DNA from: Gemmatimonadales bacterium UBA2960
GTDB lineage: Bacteria > Gemmatimonadota > Gemmatimonadetes > Longimicrobiales > Gaopeijiaceae
Direction: 5' to 3'
DNA length: 41,594 nucleotides
NCBI GenBank assembly: GCA_002348465.1
Contig: DEBI01000116.1
Coordinates: 1-41,594, forward strand
The position numbers were made by a program, and so were the translations under genes. Numbering within the stretch: position 1 is the stretch's first letter; each line of letters starts with the position of its first letter. This document shows, in pieces, positions 1 to 8,451 of the stretch. The notes under the pieces are model-generated. The model was not told the origin of the DNA. It saw nothing but the letters and a program-made list of their open reading frames with translations, and ran no database searches.

Positions 1-11
1 GAGACAGTTTC

Positions 12-785
12 ATGAGAAGGTCCATCCCGTTTGCCCTCATCCCCGCGGTCGCCGCCTGCGGTCCGGCCGAGGTTGTAGTAACAATGGAGATCGACGTTCC
101 GAACCCCGATGCCGAAGGCACAATGCAGCTTGCCCTCTCAGATATCGAGGTGCAGCTGATTCCTTTCGACCGTGACGTCGTCTTTGATTCGATGGCGACT
201 GCGTATGGGACACCGGAACCAGAGGTGCCGCAGGACCTCATCGAACAACGTGCCGAAGTCCAAGCAGCTCAGGCGGAATGGGACGCTGCGACTCGCCGTT
301 GGGCGACGATTCGCGATACTCTGCAGAAACTGAGTGGCGTGCTTGAGACGCTGAATCGTGGGTCAGGTGACTACGTCGTCTTGTTCCGCGAGTTCAACGA
401 CTGGGACAGTCAGCTCGGCGCTGCTGAGCGCGCGCAAGAACGCACGTTTGCCGCATTCGACGCGCTACAGCAGGGTACAATCCGTGCGTCGGATTCAGTA
501 CGAGTTTTACAAGACAACTGGGCGGACGACGCATTTGCAGGTGTTGGAGCCGTCTTCGCTGAGAAACAGAGCGTGCTTGGATTGGACTGGGTCATGGACA
601 CAACGGATGCGAGTGGCGTAGCCCGGGGTGGCCTAATGGTGAAACCAGGACAGTACTGGATCTACGCTCGCTACGAGCAAGCCTATACGGAACTGTACTG
701 GAATCTTCCAATCACAGTGGAAGGAGGAGAGCCTCTGACCGTTTCGCTCACGCGCTCTAACGCGCAGGAGCGCATCAAGCTCTAG
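12..785 (+). CDS. Putative lipoprotein of unknown function
   Basis: The 257-residue protein starts with a short basic and hydrophobic leader that ends in V-A-A-C (Cys16), a plausible lipobox, so a periplasm-facing lipoprotein is likely. The middle (about residues 75-170) is rich in Ala, Glu, Gln and Arg with long helical stretches and may be coiled coil. The last 60 residues are beta-rich, with a pattern (GGLMVKPGQYWIYARYE) reminiscent of carboxypeptidase-regulatory-like or transthyretin-like folds. I do not recognise a named family. A strong terminator follows 43 bases after the stop. The gene sits close to the window edge, so an upstream operon partner cannot be excluded. Confidence 0.7.
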   Translation: MRRSIPFALIPAVAACGPAEVVVTMEIDVPNPDAEGTMQLALSDIEVQLIPFDRDVVFDSMATAYGTPEPEVPQDLIEQRAEVQAAQAEWDAATRRWATIRDTLQKLSGVLETLNRGSGDYVVLFREFNDWDSQLGAAERAQERTFAAFDALQQGTIRASDSVRVLQDNWADDAFAGVGAVFAEKQSVLGLDWVMDTTDASGVARGGLMVKPGQYWIYARYEQAYTELYWNLPITVEGGEPLTVSLTRSNAQERIKL

Positions 786-828
786 CTCGCAGCCGGATTT
801 GGATCCAGCAACCTTCAAGCCATATAAA

Positions 829-866
829 CCGCCCGGGCGCACACTGCGTCCGGGCGGCTTTCTTTT
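829..866 (+). terminator. Rho-independent terminator after the lipoprotein gene
   Basis: A 12-bp GC-rich stem (829-840 pairing with 846-857, one G-T wobble) closes a 5-base loop, acact, and is followed directly by a T-rich tract at 858-866. It lies 43 bases past the lipoprotein stop and separates that gene from the FadJ-like gene. Confidence 0.88.
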
Positions 867-957
867 AGGCATCCGCGCAGTATCCTTCCCAAATTGACAA
901 GCGCCCCCAAAACCATCCGGGGTCCTCATTCTGGACATCAGATTATCTGCTTTACAC

Positions 958-3153
958 ATGACCTCGAGGCCTAGTCCCACATTCGAGATCGACGAGCACT
1001 CGATCGGCTGGATCATATTCGACGATCCAGAACGTTCTGTTAATGTGCTCTCCGAATCGGTGATGCGGCGCCTCGCACAAGCCACCAATGAAGCCTTGCG
1101 CGCGTGCCAAGAAGCACGTGTGCGAGCAGTTGTCATTCGAGGCAAAGAGGACTCGTTCATTGCTGGCGCAGACATCAACCTGATCGGTTCCATCGAAGAC
1201 CCTGAGATTGCTAAGGAATCCATCGAACTCGGGCAGGAGATCTTCTCCGGTATTTCGAGTCTACCCGTCCCCACCATAGCTGCGATTCATGGAGCCTGTG
1301 TGGGAGGAGGGGTGGAGCTGTCACTAGCTTGTGATCATCGGGTGCTATCCAACTCCGATCGCACCACAATGAGCCTGCCAGAAGTCCAGCTTGGCATTCT
1401 CCCGGCCTGGGGAGGAACAACACGACTTACCCGCCTTATAGGGCTGAGGGCTGCACTCGATATGCTTCTCTCAGGTAGAAAGGTCTCACCCGCAGAAGCA
1501 AAGGCCATCGGATTGGCATCAGCGGTAATCCCAGCAGCGATCTTCCACACTTCAGTACAGGAATTCGCACAAACTATCCTCAGTAAAAAGAGACGACCCC
1601 GTGCCACGAAACGTCCTGGCCTTGGAAAGCTCCTCGATGCTACGCCTCTTGGAAGAAGCATTGTCCTGAGAATGGCGAGAGATAAGGTCACCAAGCGTCT
1701 CGGAGGACAATACCCGGCGCCTTTAGCGATTTTAGACGTCTTGACCACGACTATGGGAAAATCTGTCGCGGAAGGGCTCTCAGCTGAAGCAAGTCGCGCC
1801 GCCACCCTTTTGGTAAGCCCGGTCTGCAAAAACCTTGTACACGTATTCCATCTGCGTCAGATGTCCAAGAAGGGTACGGGCCTACCGGCAGATTCAGCAG
1901 CAGAGCCGAGGGCTGTCTCGAAGATCGGTGTTCTCGGCGCTGGGGTCATGGGAGGCGGGATTGCACAACTTGCAGCATCCCGAGGGCTAGTGACCTGGAT
2001 GAAAGACATCGAACACGCAGCGGTCACAAGAGGACTCCAACACGCTCGAAGCCTGATAAGAAGAAAAGTGGCTAGGCACCGAATGACCACTGCAGAGGCA
2101 CGCCAGGCGATGGACCGTATCTCAGGGGGCGTTGCCTATCACGGTCTTTCAGGTTCCGACATCGTCGTCGAAGCTATCGTCGAAAAAATTGAGCTAAAGA
2201 AAGCGGCCATCTCCGAGCTAGAGGAATACCTGTCCGATGAATGCGTAATCGCAACAAACACCTCATCTCTATCTGTCAAAGAGATCGCGACTGCACTCCA
2301 GCAGCCACAGCGGTTTTGTGGCATGCATTTTTTCAACCCAGTACACCGCATGCCCCTTGTTGAGGTCATCCGCGCTCCCGAAACATCGGACGCTGCAATT
2401 GCCACGACCTACCAGCTCGCTCTCAATCTCGGCAAGGTTCCAGTCGTAGTCAGTGACGGCCCCGGATTCCTAGTTAACCGAATCCTAGGACCGTACATGA
2501 ACGAAGCAGGATTCCTACTGTCCGACGGTGCGTCAATCAAGATGATTGATAGCTCAGCAAAGCGCTTCGGCATGCCTATGGGACCACTTCGCCTCTTAGA
2601 CGAAGTTGGGATTGATGTCTCAACCCACGCAGGGTCATCGCTCTATCAAGCTCTCGGCGAACGCCTTAAACCAGCTCCCGCCCTAGTAGACCTAGGGAAT
2701 GCGGGGAGACTAGGGAAAAAAGGAGGAAGGGGATTTTACCTCTACGACAAAGGCCGAGAACGACAAATCGACGATACGATCTATGTCGAGCTTCCGTCCG
2801 TGCCAGAACCTGATAGCACCCGTCCAGGTTCTATCTCCGGAGAGAAAGGACAAGGCCAAATACTAAGCCGACTCGTCCTTCCAATGATCAATGAGGCGGC
2901 TCGAGCCCTCGAGGAGGGGATCGTGATTTCAGCAGCTGACGTCGATCTTGCTATGATCATGGGCACCGGATTCCCTCCTTTTAGAGGAGGCCTGCTGCGC
3001 TTTGCCGACACGATGCATCCGCGAGGGATCGTGGACAGACTCGAAACGTTAGCAGAGAAGCACGGAGCCCGATTCGAGCCAGCTCCCGCGCTCACCCGAC
3101 TCGCCTCAGAAGACCTCACTTTTTATAGTGCCTTCCCGCCAAGTGGCTCTTAA
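958..3153 (+). CDS. fadJ: FadJ/FadB-like enoyl-CoA hydratase / 3-hydroxyacyl-CoA dehydrogenase
   Basis: This is a bifunctional beta-oxidation enzyme: it hydrates trans-2-enoyl-CoA and oxidises the 3-hydroxyacyl-CoA with NAD+. The N-terminal crotonase domain (about 10-200) carries the oxyanion-hole region GACVGGGVEL and two acidic catalytic candidates, Glu120 and Glu142, matching FadB Glu119 and Glu139. A Rossmann domain begins near 322 with GAGVMG (327-332). The dehydrogenase motif HFFNPVHRMPLVE places the catalytic His at 463, and two 3HCDH C-terminal repeats follow to about 715. The 731 residues match the usual alpha-subunit length. No thiolase (FadA/FadI) gene is adjacent, so the partner must be elsewhere. 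There is no clear Shine-Dalgarno. A TATCTG hexamer ends 8 bases before the ATG, so a leaderless transcript is possible. FadJ versus FadB cannot be settled here. Confidence 0.93.
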   Translation: MTSRPSPTFEIDEHSIGWIIFDDPERSVNVLSESVMRRLAQATNEALRACQEARVRAVVIRGKEDSFIAGADINLIGSIEDPEIAKESIELGQEIFSGISSLPVPTIAAIHGACVGGGVELSLACDHRVLSNSDRTTMSLPEVQLGILPAWGGTTRLTRLIGLRAALDMLLSGRKVSPAEAKAIGLASAVIPAAIFHTSVQEFAQTILSKKRRPRATKRPGLGKLLDATPLGRSIVLRMARDKVTKRLGGQYPAPLAILDVLTTTMGKSVAEGLSAEASRAATLLVSPVCKNLVHVFHLRQMSKKGTGLPADSAAEPRAVSKIGVLGAGVMGGGIAQLAASRGLVTWMKDIEHAAVTRGLQHARSLIRRKVARHRMTTAEARQAMDRISGGVAYHGLSGSDIVVEAIVEKIELKKAAISELEEYLSDECVIATNTSSLSVKEIATALQQPQRFCGMHFFNPVHRMPLVEVIRAPETSDAAIATTYQLALNLGKVPVVVSDGPGFLVNRILGPYMNEAGFLLSDGASIKMIDSSAKRFGMPMGPLRLLDEVGIDVSTHAGSSLYQALGERLKPAPALVDLGNAGRLGKKGGRGFYLYDKGRERQIDDTIYVELPSVPEPDSTRPGSISGEKGQGQILSRLVLPMINEAARALEEGIVISAADVDLAMIMGTGFPPFRGGLLRFADTMHPRGIVDRLETLAEKHGARFEPAPALTRLASEDLTFYSAFPPSGS

Positions 3154-3174
3154 CACGGGCCCAATGAAACACCG

Positions 3175-3840
3175 ATGGTCATTACCAATCATCTAAAGAT
3201 CGTGGGAGTGGTTCCCGCGTCAGGAGCGTCCCAACGCATGGGCCGCGACAAAGCAGTATTGGAACTCGAAGGGCGAACCTTCGTGCAGCGGGCGGTAGAC
3301 GCTCTGCGATGCGGAGGCTGCGACGACATCATTGTGGTTGTCCCCGAAGTTCCTAGGATCATTAGGGCGGCCGCACTCAATACCGACGCCCGCGTTTTGA
3401 CGAACCCAGATCCTGGTGAGGGGCCCATAACCTCTATGCGTGTCGCAATTGGGCATTTGGATGATTCCGCAGACGCTATCGCCTGGCTTCCTGTCGACTT
3501 CCCGCTCGTCTGTGGAGAGATGGTCCGACGACTCTGCGACCTCGCCAGAAGGACTCTCGCACCTCTAACTCTTCCGGTCCACGAGTATTTCATCGAGGAT
3601 GTGAGGCATGAGAAAAGAGGACACCCCGCTATCTTCTCGCGTGCACTCTTCTCTGAGTTGCTTGATCCTGCTCTGAAAGGAGGAGCTAGAACAGTCGTGC
3701 ATCGCCACCTAGAACATGCCGCAATCGAGGTGTTCCGTGACCCTCGAGTTGCCACCGACATAGACACGCCCTCCGCCTATGAGGCGGTACAAGCGGGCCG
3801 TACACCATACGAAGACCAGCCACCTCAGACTAAAGACTAA
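3175..3840 (+). CDS. MocA/MobA-like molybdenum cofactor nucleotidyltransferase
   Basis: The protein has the MobA-like NTP-transferase fold: it opens at residues 8-30 with the nucleotide-binding loop PASGASQRMGRDK (Lys26), continues with LPVDFPLV (metal-binding Asp) and has the late GHPAIF motif typical of MocA-type enzymes. MocA transfers CMP to molybdopterin for xanthine-dehydrogenase-family enzymes, whereas MobA transfers GMP. The XdhC-family genes immediately downstream favour the MocA-type role. It starts 21 bases after the fadJ-like stop and ends 15 bases before the next start, so it is probably co-transcribed. Other members of this fold act on sugars or other cofactors, so the exact nucleotide is inferred from context. 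Confidence 0.8.
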   Translation: MVITNHLKIVGVVPASGASQRMGRDKAVLELEGRTFVQRAVDALRCGGCDDIIVVVPEVPRIIRAAALNTDARVLTNPDPGEGPITSMRVAIGHLDDSADAIAWLPVDFPLVCGEMVRRLCDLARRTLAPLTLPVHEYFIEDVRHEKRGHPAIFSRALFSELLDPALKGGARTVVHRHLEHAAIEVFRDPRVATDIDTPSAYEAVQAGRTPYEDQPPQTKD

Positions 3841-3855
3841 GGTGGAAAGATACCC

Positions 3856-4773
3856 TTGAGCACCTCGGACGCAGCTTCGCCGAATACATTGGGCCCTTTC
3901 GAGGTCTCACAATTAATGCTTACTGCTACAGCCAATGGTGGTAGCGCTGCATCAGGTACTCTCGTCGGAGTATCCGACCACAACTTGATCGGTGGACGTA
4001 TCGCTCTCGTATCTAACCCTGAGGATGAGCTGACACGAAAGGGGGCTCTCGGGCCGACCCAACTTAATGAAGCGGGGTTCGCAGAGCTCATGGCGGCAAT
4101 CGATGACAGGCGTGCGAAGGACGGAATCCGAACACTCGAAGTGAACAACGAGAAATTCGAATTTTATGTTGAAATCCGTCGTCCTATCCGTGAACTCGTA
4201 GTGGTCGGTGCCGGACACGTGGCGCAGCCTATGGCACACATAGGAGCCTTGCTCGGCTACCAAGTCACCGTCCTCGACGACCGACCAGATTTCGCTACTC
4301 GTGAGCGCTTCCCAGATGCCAAACGTCTGGTGCGCGCCGACTTCGCGGACCCATTTGCAGAAGTAACACTCCACGAGCGGTCGTTCCTCATACTCGTCAC
4401 ACGTGGGCACAAGTACGACTATGAATGCCTGATACGTGCCCTGAGGACGAACCCACGTCCTGCCTACATCGGAATGATCGGAAGTCGCAGAAGGGTACGC
4501 GCAACGTATCTCCAGCTTCTCGAGGAGGGTATCAATCGAGAACTTCTCGCGAGTATCCATGCCCCAGTCGGTCTCGATATAGGAGCTGAAACCCCCGAGG
4601 AAATTGCAGTCTCCGTTGCAGCAGAATTGGTCATGCTGGACCGCGGAGGTAGTGGGTCCTCACTTAGGGATCTAGAACAAGTTACAAGTCGCTTCTTCAG
4701 GGATCCGAATCTCAGTCAGGGCGAAAACGAGGGTGGGCGGCGCGAAGGACAATCCAACGAAGCGGACACATGA
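3856..4773 (+). CDS. XdhC-family protein carrying the C-terminal Rossmann domain
   Basis: XdhC-type chaperones bind the molybdenum cofactor, promote its sulfuration and insert it into xanthine-dehydrogenase-family enzymes. The XdhC_C Rossmann domain (about 113-262) is clear: GAGHVAQ at 118-124, a VLDDRP strand-turn, IGMIGSRRR and GLDIGAETPEEIAVS. The first ~110 residues look like a diverged CoxI-like domain without the usual Cys and Gly-rich signatures, ending in FYVEIRRP before the Rossmann part. I accept the TTG start because a GGTGG Shine-Dalgarno lies 10 bases upstream and directly after the preceding stop. A shorter form from Met21 is possible. The gene overlaps the next one by four bases (ATGA). 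Confidence 0.87.
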   Translation: MSTSDAASPNTLGPFEVSQLMLTATANGGSAASGTLVGVSDHNLIGGRIALVSNPEDELTRKGALGPTQLNEAGFAELMAAIDDRRAKDGIRTLEVNNEKFEFYVEIRRPIRELVVVGAGHVAQPMAHIGALLGYQVTVLDDRPDFATRERFPDAKRLVRADFADPFAEVTLHERSFLILVTRGHKYDYECLIRALRTNPRPAYIGMIGSRRRVRATYLQLLEEGINRELLASIHAPVGLDIGAETPEEIAVSVAAELVMLDRGGSGSSLRDLEQVTSRFFRDPNLSQGENEGGRREGQSNEADT

Positions 4774-5156
4774 CCTACGAAGACGACAAAACACTGGCCG
4801 AAGCGCTCAAGACAGCTCGAGAAGCAGGCAGAGCATGTGCACTAGCCACGATTGTAGGTACGCGAGGATCAACACCGAGAAAAGTAGGAGCCCGAATGTT
4901 AGTTGATCCAACAGAAGGCCTGACAGGAACAATAGGCGGCGGATGTGGAGAAGCGGAAGTGATTGAATCAGCGTATCGCGTCCTCAAGACGGGATTCGCT
5001 GAACGAGTTCGTGTCGACCTGACTGAAGACTTCACGACATGGAGTCCCGCCGTGTGCGGTGGGGTCATGGACGTGTTCGTAGAACCCGTGGAGATGCAGA
5101 CAGGTGACCAAGAACAACTATCTGAAGAGTCTCGGACGCGAGCCCCAGACCGGTGA
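4770..5156 (+). CDS. Stand-alone XdhC/CoxI N-terminal domain protein
   Basis: This 128-residue protein contains only the XdhC_CoxI domain. Visible motifs are RGSTPRKVGARMLV (32-45), GTIGGGCGEAEV (53-64) and CGG (96-98), which keep the conserved cysteines (Cys59 and Cys96) thought to contact the cofactor. In classical XdhC this domain precedes the Rossmann domain in one chain. Here it is a separate gene placed after the gene with the Rossmann part. The ATG overlaps the previous stop (ATGA) and the stop overlaps the next start (GTGA), so the three products are probably made in linked amounts. The target hydroxylase is not in the window. Confidence 0.86.
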   Translation: MTYEDDKTLAEALKTAREAGRACALATIVGTRGSTPRKVGARMLVDPTEGLTGTIGGGCGEAEVIESAYRVLKTGFAERVRVDLTEDFTTWSPAVCGGVMDVFVEPVEMQTGDQEQLSEESRTRAPDR

Positions 5157-5692
5157 AGGCCAACCCACGGGTTGCAATCCACTACAAGCGCCCTCCGAAC
5201 CGTGTCCGTATCTACGACCAAAGGATCATTCACGAAGAAAAAGATGTAATCGTGACCTTATCTCAGCCGATCGAATCTGAAGTCACTATGCGGCACGATG
5301 GTAACATTATGCTTGAACAGGGTTCGCTCGCACTTTGGTTCACCTTCCCAGACGTATGGCATGATATCGGTCGCTTTCACAGAGCGGATCGGACGTTCAC
5401 GGGGCTGTACGCCAACATTCTAACGCCCCCGGTAATTGACGGCCCCATATGGCACACCACAGATCTGTTCCTAGACGTGTGGCAGACACCCGAGGGGGAG
5501 ACTCTACTTCTAGATGAAAACGAGTTCGCGGATGCCAAAAAGATGGGACTGATAGACCTTGAGACAGCCAACCGAGCTTGGGAAGAAAGTCAAAAGATCC
5601 TGTCAGACGCCGCTCTTGGGGTCTGGCCACCGAACTGCGTCCGAGAATGGAGCCTAGAACGAGCTCTAACGATGTTGGGTAGCGACCTCTGA
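5153..5692 (+). CDS. DUF402 family protein
   Basis: The 179-residue protein shows the DUF402/FomD pattern: a beta-barrel core with FTGLYANILTPP, then DLFLDVW, then LLLDENEFADAKKMGLID, whose aspartates and glutamate form the metal site in this fold. Known members hydrolyse nucleoside diphosphates or nucleotide-phosphonate intermediates. The specific substrate here cannot be read from the sequence. The GTG start overlaps the preceding TGA by four bases, so it is translationally coupled to the XdhC/CoxI gene. A link to molybdenum-cofactor nucleotide chemistry is tempting but is inference from context. Confidence 0.8.
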   Translation: MKANPRVAIHYKRPPNRVRIYDQRIIHEEKDVIVTLSQPIESEVTMRHDGNIMLEQGSLALWFTFPDVWHDIGRFHRADRTFTGLYANILTPPVIDGPIWHTTDLFLDVWQTPEGETLLLDENEFADAKKMGLIDLETANRAWEESQKILSDAALGVWPPNCVREWSLERALTMLGSDL

Positions 5693-5814
5693 GCACAACC
5701 CGGAGAATCATCCGGACATCCTCTGCCTACATCACTCTCTCAGATGGATGAACCGAGTCTGAGTCTCTGAATCTCCACTTAAGGGCTGCCCAGCCCCTTC
5801 AGTCGCGCACGTTA

Positions 5815-6558
5815 TTAGTTGGAGCCGTCCTCCGACGCCGTCATTTCGTTAATCACACTTGAGATGGTCTGGAAGTCGTTTTGGAACAACGTACGTGTTT
5901 CTCCATTCGCATTCACCATCACAGTCGGGGTGCCATTGACCTGCATGCGAGCACCTAGCTCCATGTTAGCGGTCACAACGTCAGCATATTTTTCACTATT
6001 GAGACATGCCTCGAACGCCGCTCCATCCATTCCGACCTCCTCTGCGTAATCCTCGAAGGCACTGGCCGGCATAGTTGCGGCCGCCCAACGGGATTGGTTC
6101 CGAAAGAGTGTCTCATGGTATTCCCAGTAACTGTCCTGCTCTCCGGAGCAGCGCGCAGCTCGTGCCGCTAAAAATGCATTCGGGTGAATCGAAATCAACG
6201 GAAAGTCGTAGTAGACGAACTTCACTTCCCCCGAGGCCACCAAGGTCCCCTCAAGTTGAGGCTTGACCGACAATGCAAAGGCACCGCAACCCGGGCACTG
6301 GTAGTCTCCGAACTCGACCACTGTGACTTGAGCTTCTGGGTCTCCCAGTGTCACGCCCTGCGCTAGTTCGACGAGAGCTCCATCATCAGCCAAATCAAGA
6401 TCGACCGGCGCAGTCACAGCTGAGCTGAGCATGCTATTTCCAACATTGAATCCGACCACACCAATACCGATGACAGCAACGGCACCAAAGATGTAATAGA
6501 AACGCTTCATATCGGACTGGGTTTCGCGGGCAATCCGTCGGTCTTCGCCTCTAGACAC
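5815..6558 (-). CDS. DsbA/BdbD-like thiol-disulfide oxidoreductase, membrane-anchored
   Basis: The protein is a thioredoxin-fold oxidase of the DsbA-like Thioredoxin_4 group. A signal anchor spans about residues 20-42 after a basic, polar N-terminus. The catalytic CPGC lies at 88-91 after VEFGDYQ, and the typical later pieces follow: FVYYDFPLISIHPNAFLAA, an insertion with another Cys pair, and the cis-proline region VNGTPTVMVN. It should act in the periplasm on protein disulfides. The start is GTG, set by AAGGAG six bases upstream (6565-6570); an ATG at residue 17 is an alternative. The gene lies downstream of the HAD phosphatase gene across a hairpin-rich gap. Confidence 0.9.
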   Translation of the reverse strand: MSRGEDRRIARETQSDMKRFYYIFGAVAVIGIGVVGFNVGNSMLSSAVTAPVDLDLADDGALVELAQGVTLGDPEAQVTVVEFGDYQCPGCGAFALSVKPQLEGTLVASGEVKFVYYDFPLISIHPNAFLAARAARCSGEQDSYWEYHETLFRNQSRWAAATMPASAFEDYAEEVGMDGAAFEACLNSEKYADVVTANMELGARMQVNGTPTVMVNANGETRTLFQNDFQTISSVINEMTASEDGSN

Positions 6559-6574
6559 GTTTTACTCCTTTGAG

Positions 6575-6710
6575 AGACTCGGCCGTCGGGCCGGTCTAGT
6601 GATCTCCAACCTTATCGAGTTGGAGCCTGCCTAATGAACTAGGCCCAACAAGATGTTCTTGCTTCAATGCAGGATCAAGGAACCCTGCATTGGCCGCTCC
6701 TGCCGGCAGG
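6575..6710 (-). ncRNA. Cluster of six adjacent inverted repeats: candidate structured leader of the DsbA-like gene
   Basis: Six inverted repeats follow each other with short spacers. They are: 6575-6584/6589-6597 (9 bp, one bulge, 4-base loop); 6604-6610/6619-6625 (7 bp, 8-base loop); 6629-6633/6640-6644 (5 bp); 6649-6653/6657-6661 (5 bp, 3-base loop); 6666-6673/6684-6691 (8 bp, 10-base loop); and a 12-base perfect palindrome at 6699-6710. An alternative stem, 6619-6623 plus 6625-6628 pairing with 6641-6649 (9 bp, one bulge), would exclude the second and third. Both neighbours read on the - strand and the first hairpin ends five bases before the Shine-Dalgarno. No known riboswitch was recognised. 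Confidence 0.45.
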
Positions 6711-6715
6711 ATACT

Positions 6716-7399
6716 CTACTGAAGAAGAAGATCCAAGACAGCCGATGTCGAGGATAGATCCTCCAACAAATAATCGGGCTCGTACCCTCCAAGTTCCTCT
6801 ACCGAAAAAGATCCAGTGGCCACGGCCATCGTCTTTGTCCCTCCCACTTGCCCACACTGTACATCCCGCGGCGTGTCTCCCACCACAACCGCTTTATCAC
6901 TTGTAACGGTATCACCCCAAAGGTCACGAGCTCTAGCGACCGCGATCGCTGGGAGTTCATCACGGTTCATGTGATCCGAACCGTAGCTCCCGAAAGTAAA
7001 CCATTCCCAAAGTTCTCCTGAAGCGAGCTTGAGCCTAGCGCCCCCAACCACGTTTCCGGTCAGCAGTCCTAATCCGACATCATCATATTTGGAAAGCGCA
7101 CTCAAAAGCTCTTTTACACCCGGCAATACTCTGACAGGATTTTGGGGAAGCCGAGTTTCCAGATAACCCAAGTAACGATTAAACAGCTCTTCGAGCCTGC
7201 CCTCAATTTCGTTCTCGGGCGTTCCGGTGCTCTTGAGGAGTTCGCGAACTATCTGAGGGTCGGTCTTTCCAGCGAAGCTCACATTCTCGAAATCACCAGC
7301 AGTACCGTAGACCTCTTGCATTGCATCTACAAAAGAACTCTTCGCGGGACCTCCTGAGACTAGGGTCCCGTCGATATCAAAGAGGATGATCCGATGCAT
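6716..7399 (-). CDS. HAD-family phosphatase (phosphoglycolate-phosphatase-like)
   Basis: This is a haloacid-dehalogenase-fold hydrolase. The nucleophile motif DIDGT starts at Asp8 with the acid/base Asp10. Motif II is the LLTGN segment around Thr114, and motif IV is VVVGDTPRD (Asp175 and Asp179). The alpha-helical cap between about residues 17 and 90 is the type seen in phosphoglycolate phosphatase and related enzymes. The substrate is probably a small phosphate ester but cannot be named. It begins 53 bases after the threonine dehydratase stop and is likely in the same transcript as gyrA and the dehydratase. Confidence 0.87.
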   Translation of the reverse strand: MHRIILFDIDGTLVSGGPAKSSFVDAMQEVYGTAGDFENVSFAGKTDPQIVRELLKSTGTPENEIEGRLEELFNRYLGYLETRLPQNPVRVLPGVKELLSALSKYDDVGLGLLTGNVVGGARLKLASGELWEWFTFGSYGSDHMNRDELPAIAVARARDLWGDTVTSDKAVVVGDTPRDVQCGQVGGTKTMAVATGSFSVEELGGYEPDYLLEDLSSTSAVLDLLLQ

Positions 7400-7452
7400 T
7401 GTCTACGAGACGAAAGCCTGTTCGCAGATTAGTGAGAACCGCACACTCAATA

Positions 7453-8451
7453 CTAGGTAGCCCCTAAGGGCGCAGCCGGGCACTCAGCACATTCCGCCGG
7501 CATTCCAAGGTTCCCACCCGAGATCACAACCGCAACTCTTCCACCCTCACACTTCACTCGACCGGAGAGGAGAGCCGCGGTGGTCGCGGCGCCACTAAAC
7601 TCCACAACAAGTTTGTGCTTGTGCACTAGCATCGTCGCTGCATCACGAATCGATTCATCATCGACGGTTACCACATCATCCATAAGGTCGTTCGCATGTT
7701 CGAATGTGAGCTGTCCTGCAATGACCGGCTTGAGCCCATCGGCAATGGTCTCGACCTTAGGAAGCAGAATGGGTGACCCATTGTCGAGAGCCCGTCGCAT
7801 CGATGCCGCGCCCTCGGGCTCTATCCCAATTACCCTGGCCGAAGGAAGTATTCGCTTCACGGCAGCTGCAACTCCGCTCGCGAGACCACCTCCACCAATT
7901 GGTGCGAGTACCATGTCGACGTCCTTCCAGGCACGAGCGACCTCAAGACCAACAGTCCCCTGGCCAGCGATGATATGACGGTGGTCAAATGGAGGGACGA
8001 TAATGAGGCCCTCCTCCTCCGCGATAATTTCAGCACGTTTCATCCGCTCGACCGAGGTCGTGCCCTCGAACACTATTTCCGCACCGAGCCGCTCTGCTCC
8101 GTCACGCTTCACCTGTGGAGCATCAGTCGGCATCACCACCACGACCCGGACATCGCGCAACTTACCCGCAAGAGCTACCGCCTGCGCATGATTACCAGAT
8201 GAATAGGTGATAATCCCGTTGGCGACCTGATCATCTGAAAGCTGCGACACGAAGTTGTACGCACCACGGATCTTGAATGATCCGGTTCTCTGGAGGTTCT
8301 CACACTTTAATCGAACCTGGGCGCCGACCTTCTCCGACAAAACGTCGGCAGGAATCAGCGGGGTAGGCACGATGATCCCATTGAGCCTCTTGGCCGCTGA
8401 CTCAACCTCGGTCAACCCAACCAGACCCCTACCTTGTACCACGCCACTCAC
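7453..8451 (-). CDS. Threonine/serine dehydratase (PLP-dependent, no ACT domain)
   Basis: This fold-type II PLP enzyme deaminates L-threonine to 2-oxobutanoate, or serine to pyruvate. The Schiff-base lysine is Lys60 in the motif GSFKIRGA. The SSGNHAQ loop (84-90) binds the substrate carboxylate, and GGGGL (186-190) binds the PLP phosphate. At 332 residues it lacks the C-terminal ACT-like regulatory region of biosynthetic IlvA and resembles catabolic TdcB or serine racemase. The GTG start overlaps the gyrA TGA by four bases, so translation is coupled to gyrA. It could supply 2-oxobutanoate for isoleucine synthesis. The biosynthetic or catabolic role is not decided by the sequence. Confidence 0.9.
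   Translation of the reverse strand: MSGVVQGRGLVGLTEVESAAKRLNGIIVPTPLIPADVLSEKVGAQVRLKCENLQRTGSFKIRGAYNFVSQLSDDQVANGIITYSSGNHAQAVALAGKLRDVRVVVVMPTDAPQVKRDGAERLGAEIVFEGTTSVERMKRAEIIAEEEGLIIVPPFDHRHIIAGQGTVGLEVARAWKDVDMVLAPIGGGGLASGVAAAVKRILPSARVIGIEPEGAASMRRALDNGSPILLPKVETIADGLKPVIAGQLTFEHANDLMDDVVTVDDESIRDAATMLVHKHKLVVEFSGAATTAALLSGRVKCEGGRVAVVISGGNLGMPAECAECPAAPLGAT

Noticed and set aside
894..899. Perfect TTGACA as a -35 box for the FadJ-like gene
   Set aside because: No acceptable -10 hexamer lies 16-18 bases downstream, so I do not call a promoter.
633..1277. 214-codon - strand frame overlapping the lipoprotein gene, terminator and FadJ-like gene
   Set aside because: It crosses a strong terminator and the starts of two supported + strand genes, and its translation matches no family I know.
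3952..4560. 202-codon open frame on the - strand opposite the XdhC-family gene
   Set aside because: The + strand frame has strong XdhC_C motifs. The antisense translation has none and no Shine-Dalgarno.
5781..5799. Hairpin between the converging DUF402 and DsbA-like genes as a terminator
   Set aside because: The stem is only about 5 bp around a 4-base loop, and neither strand has a T-tract after it.
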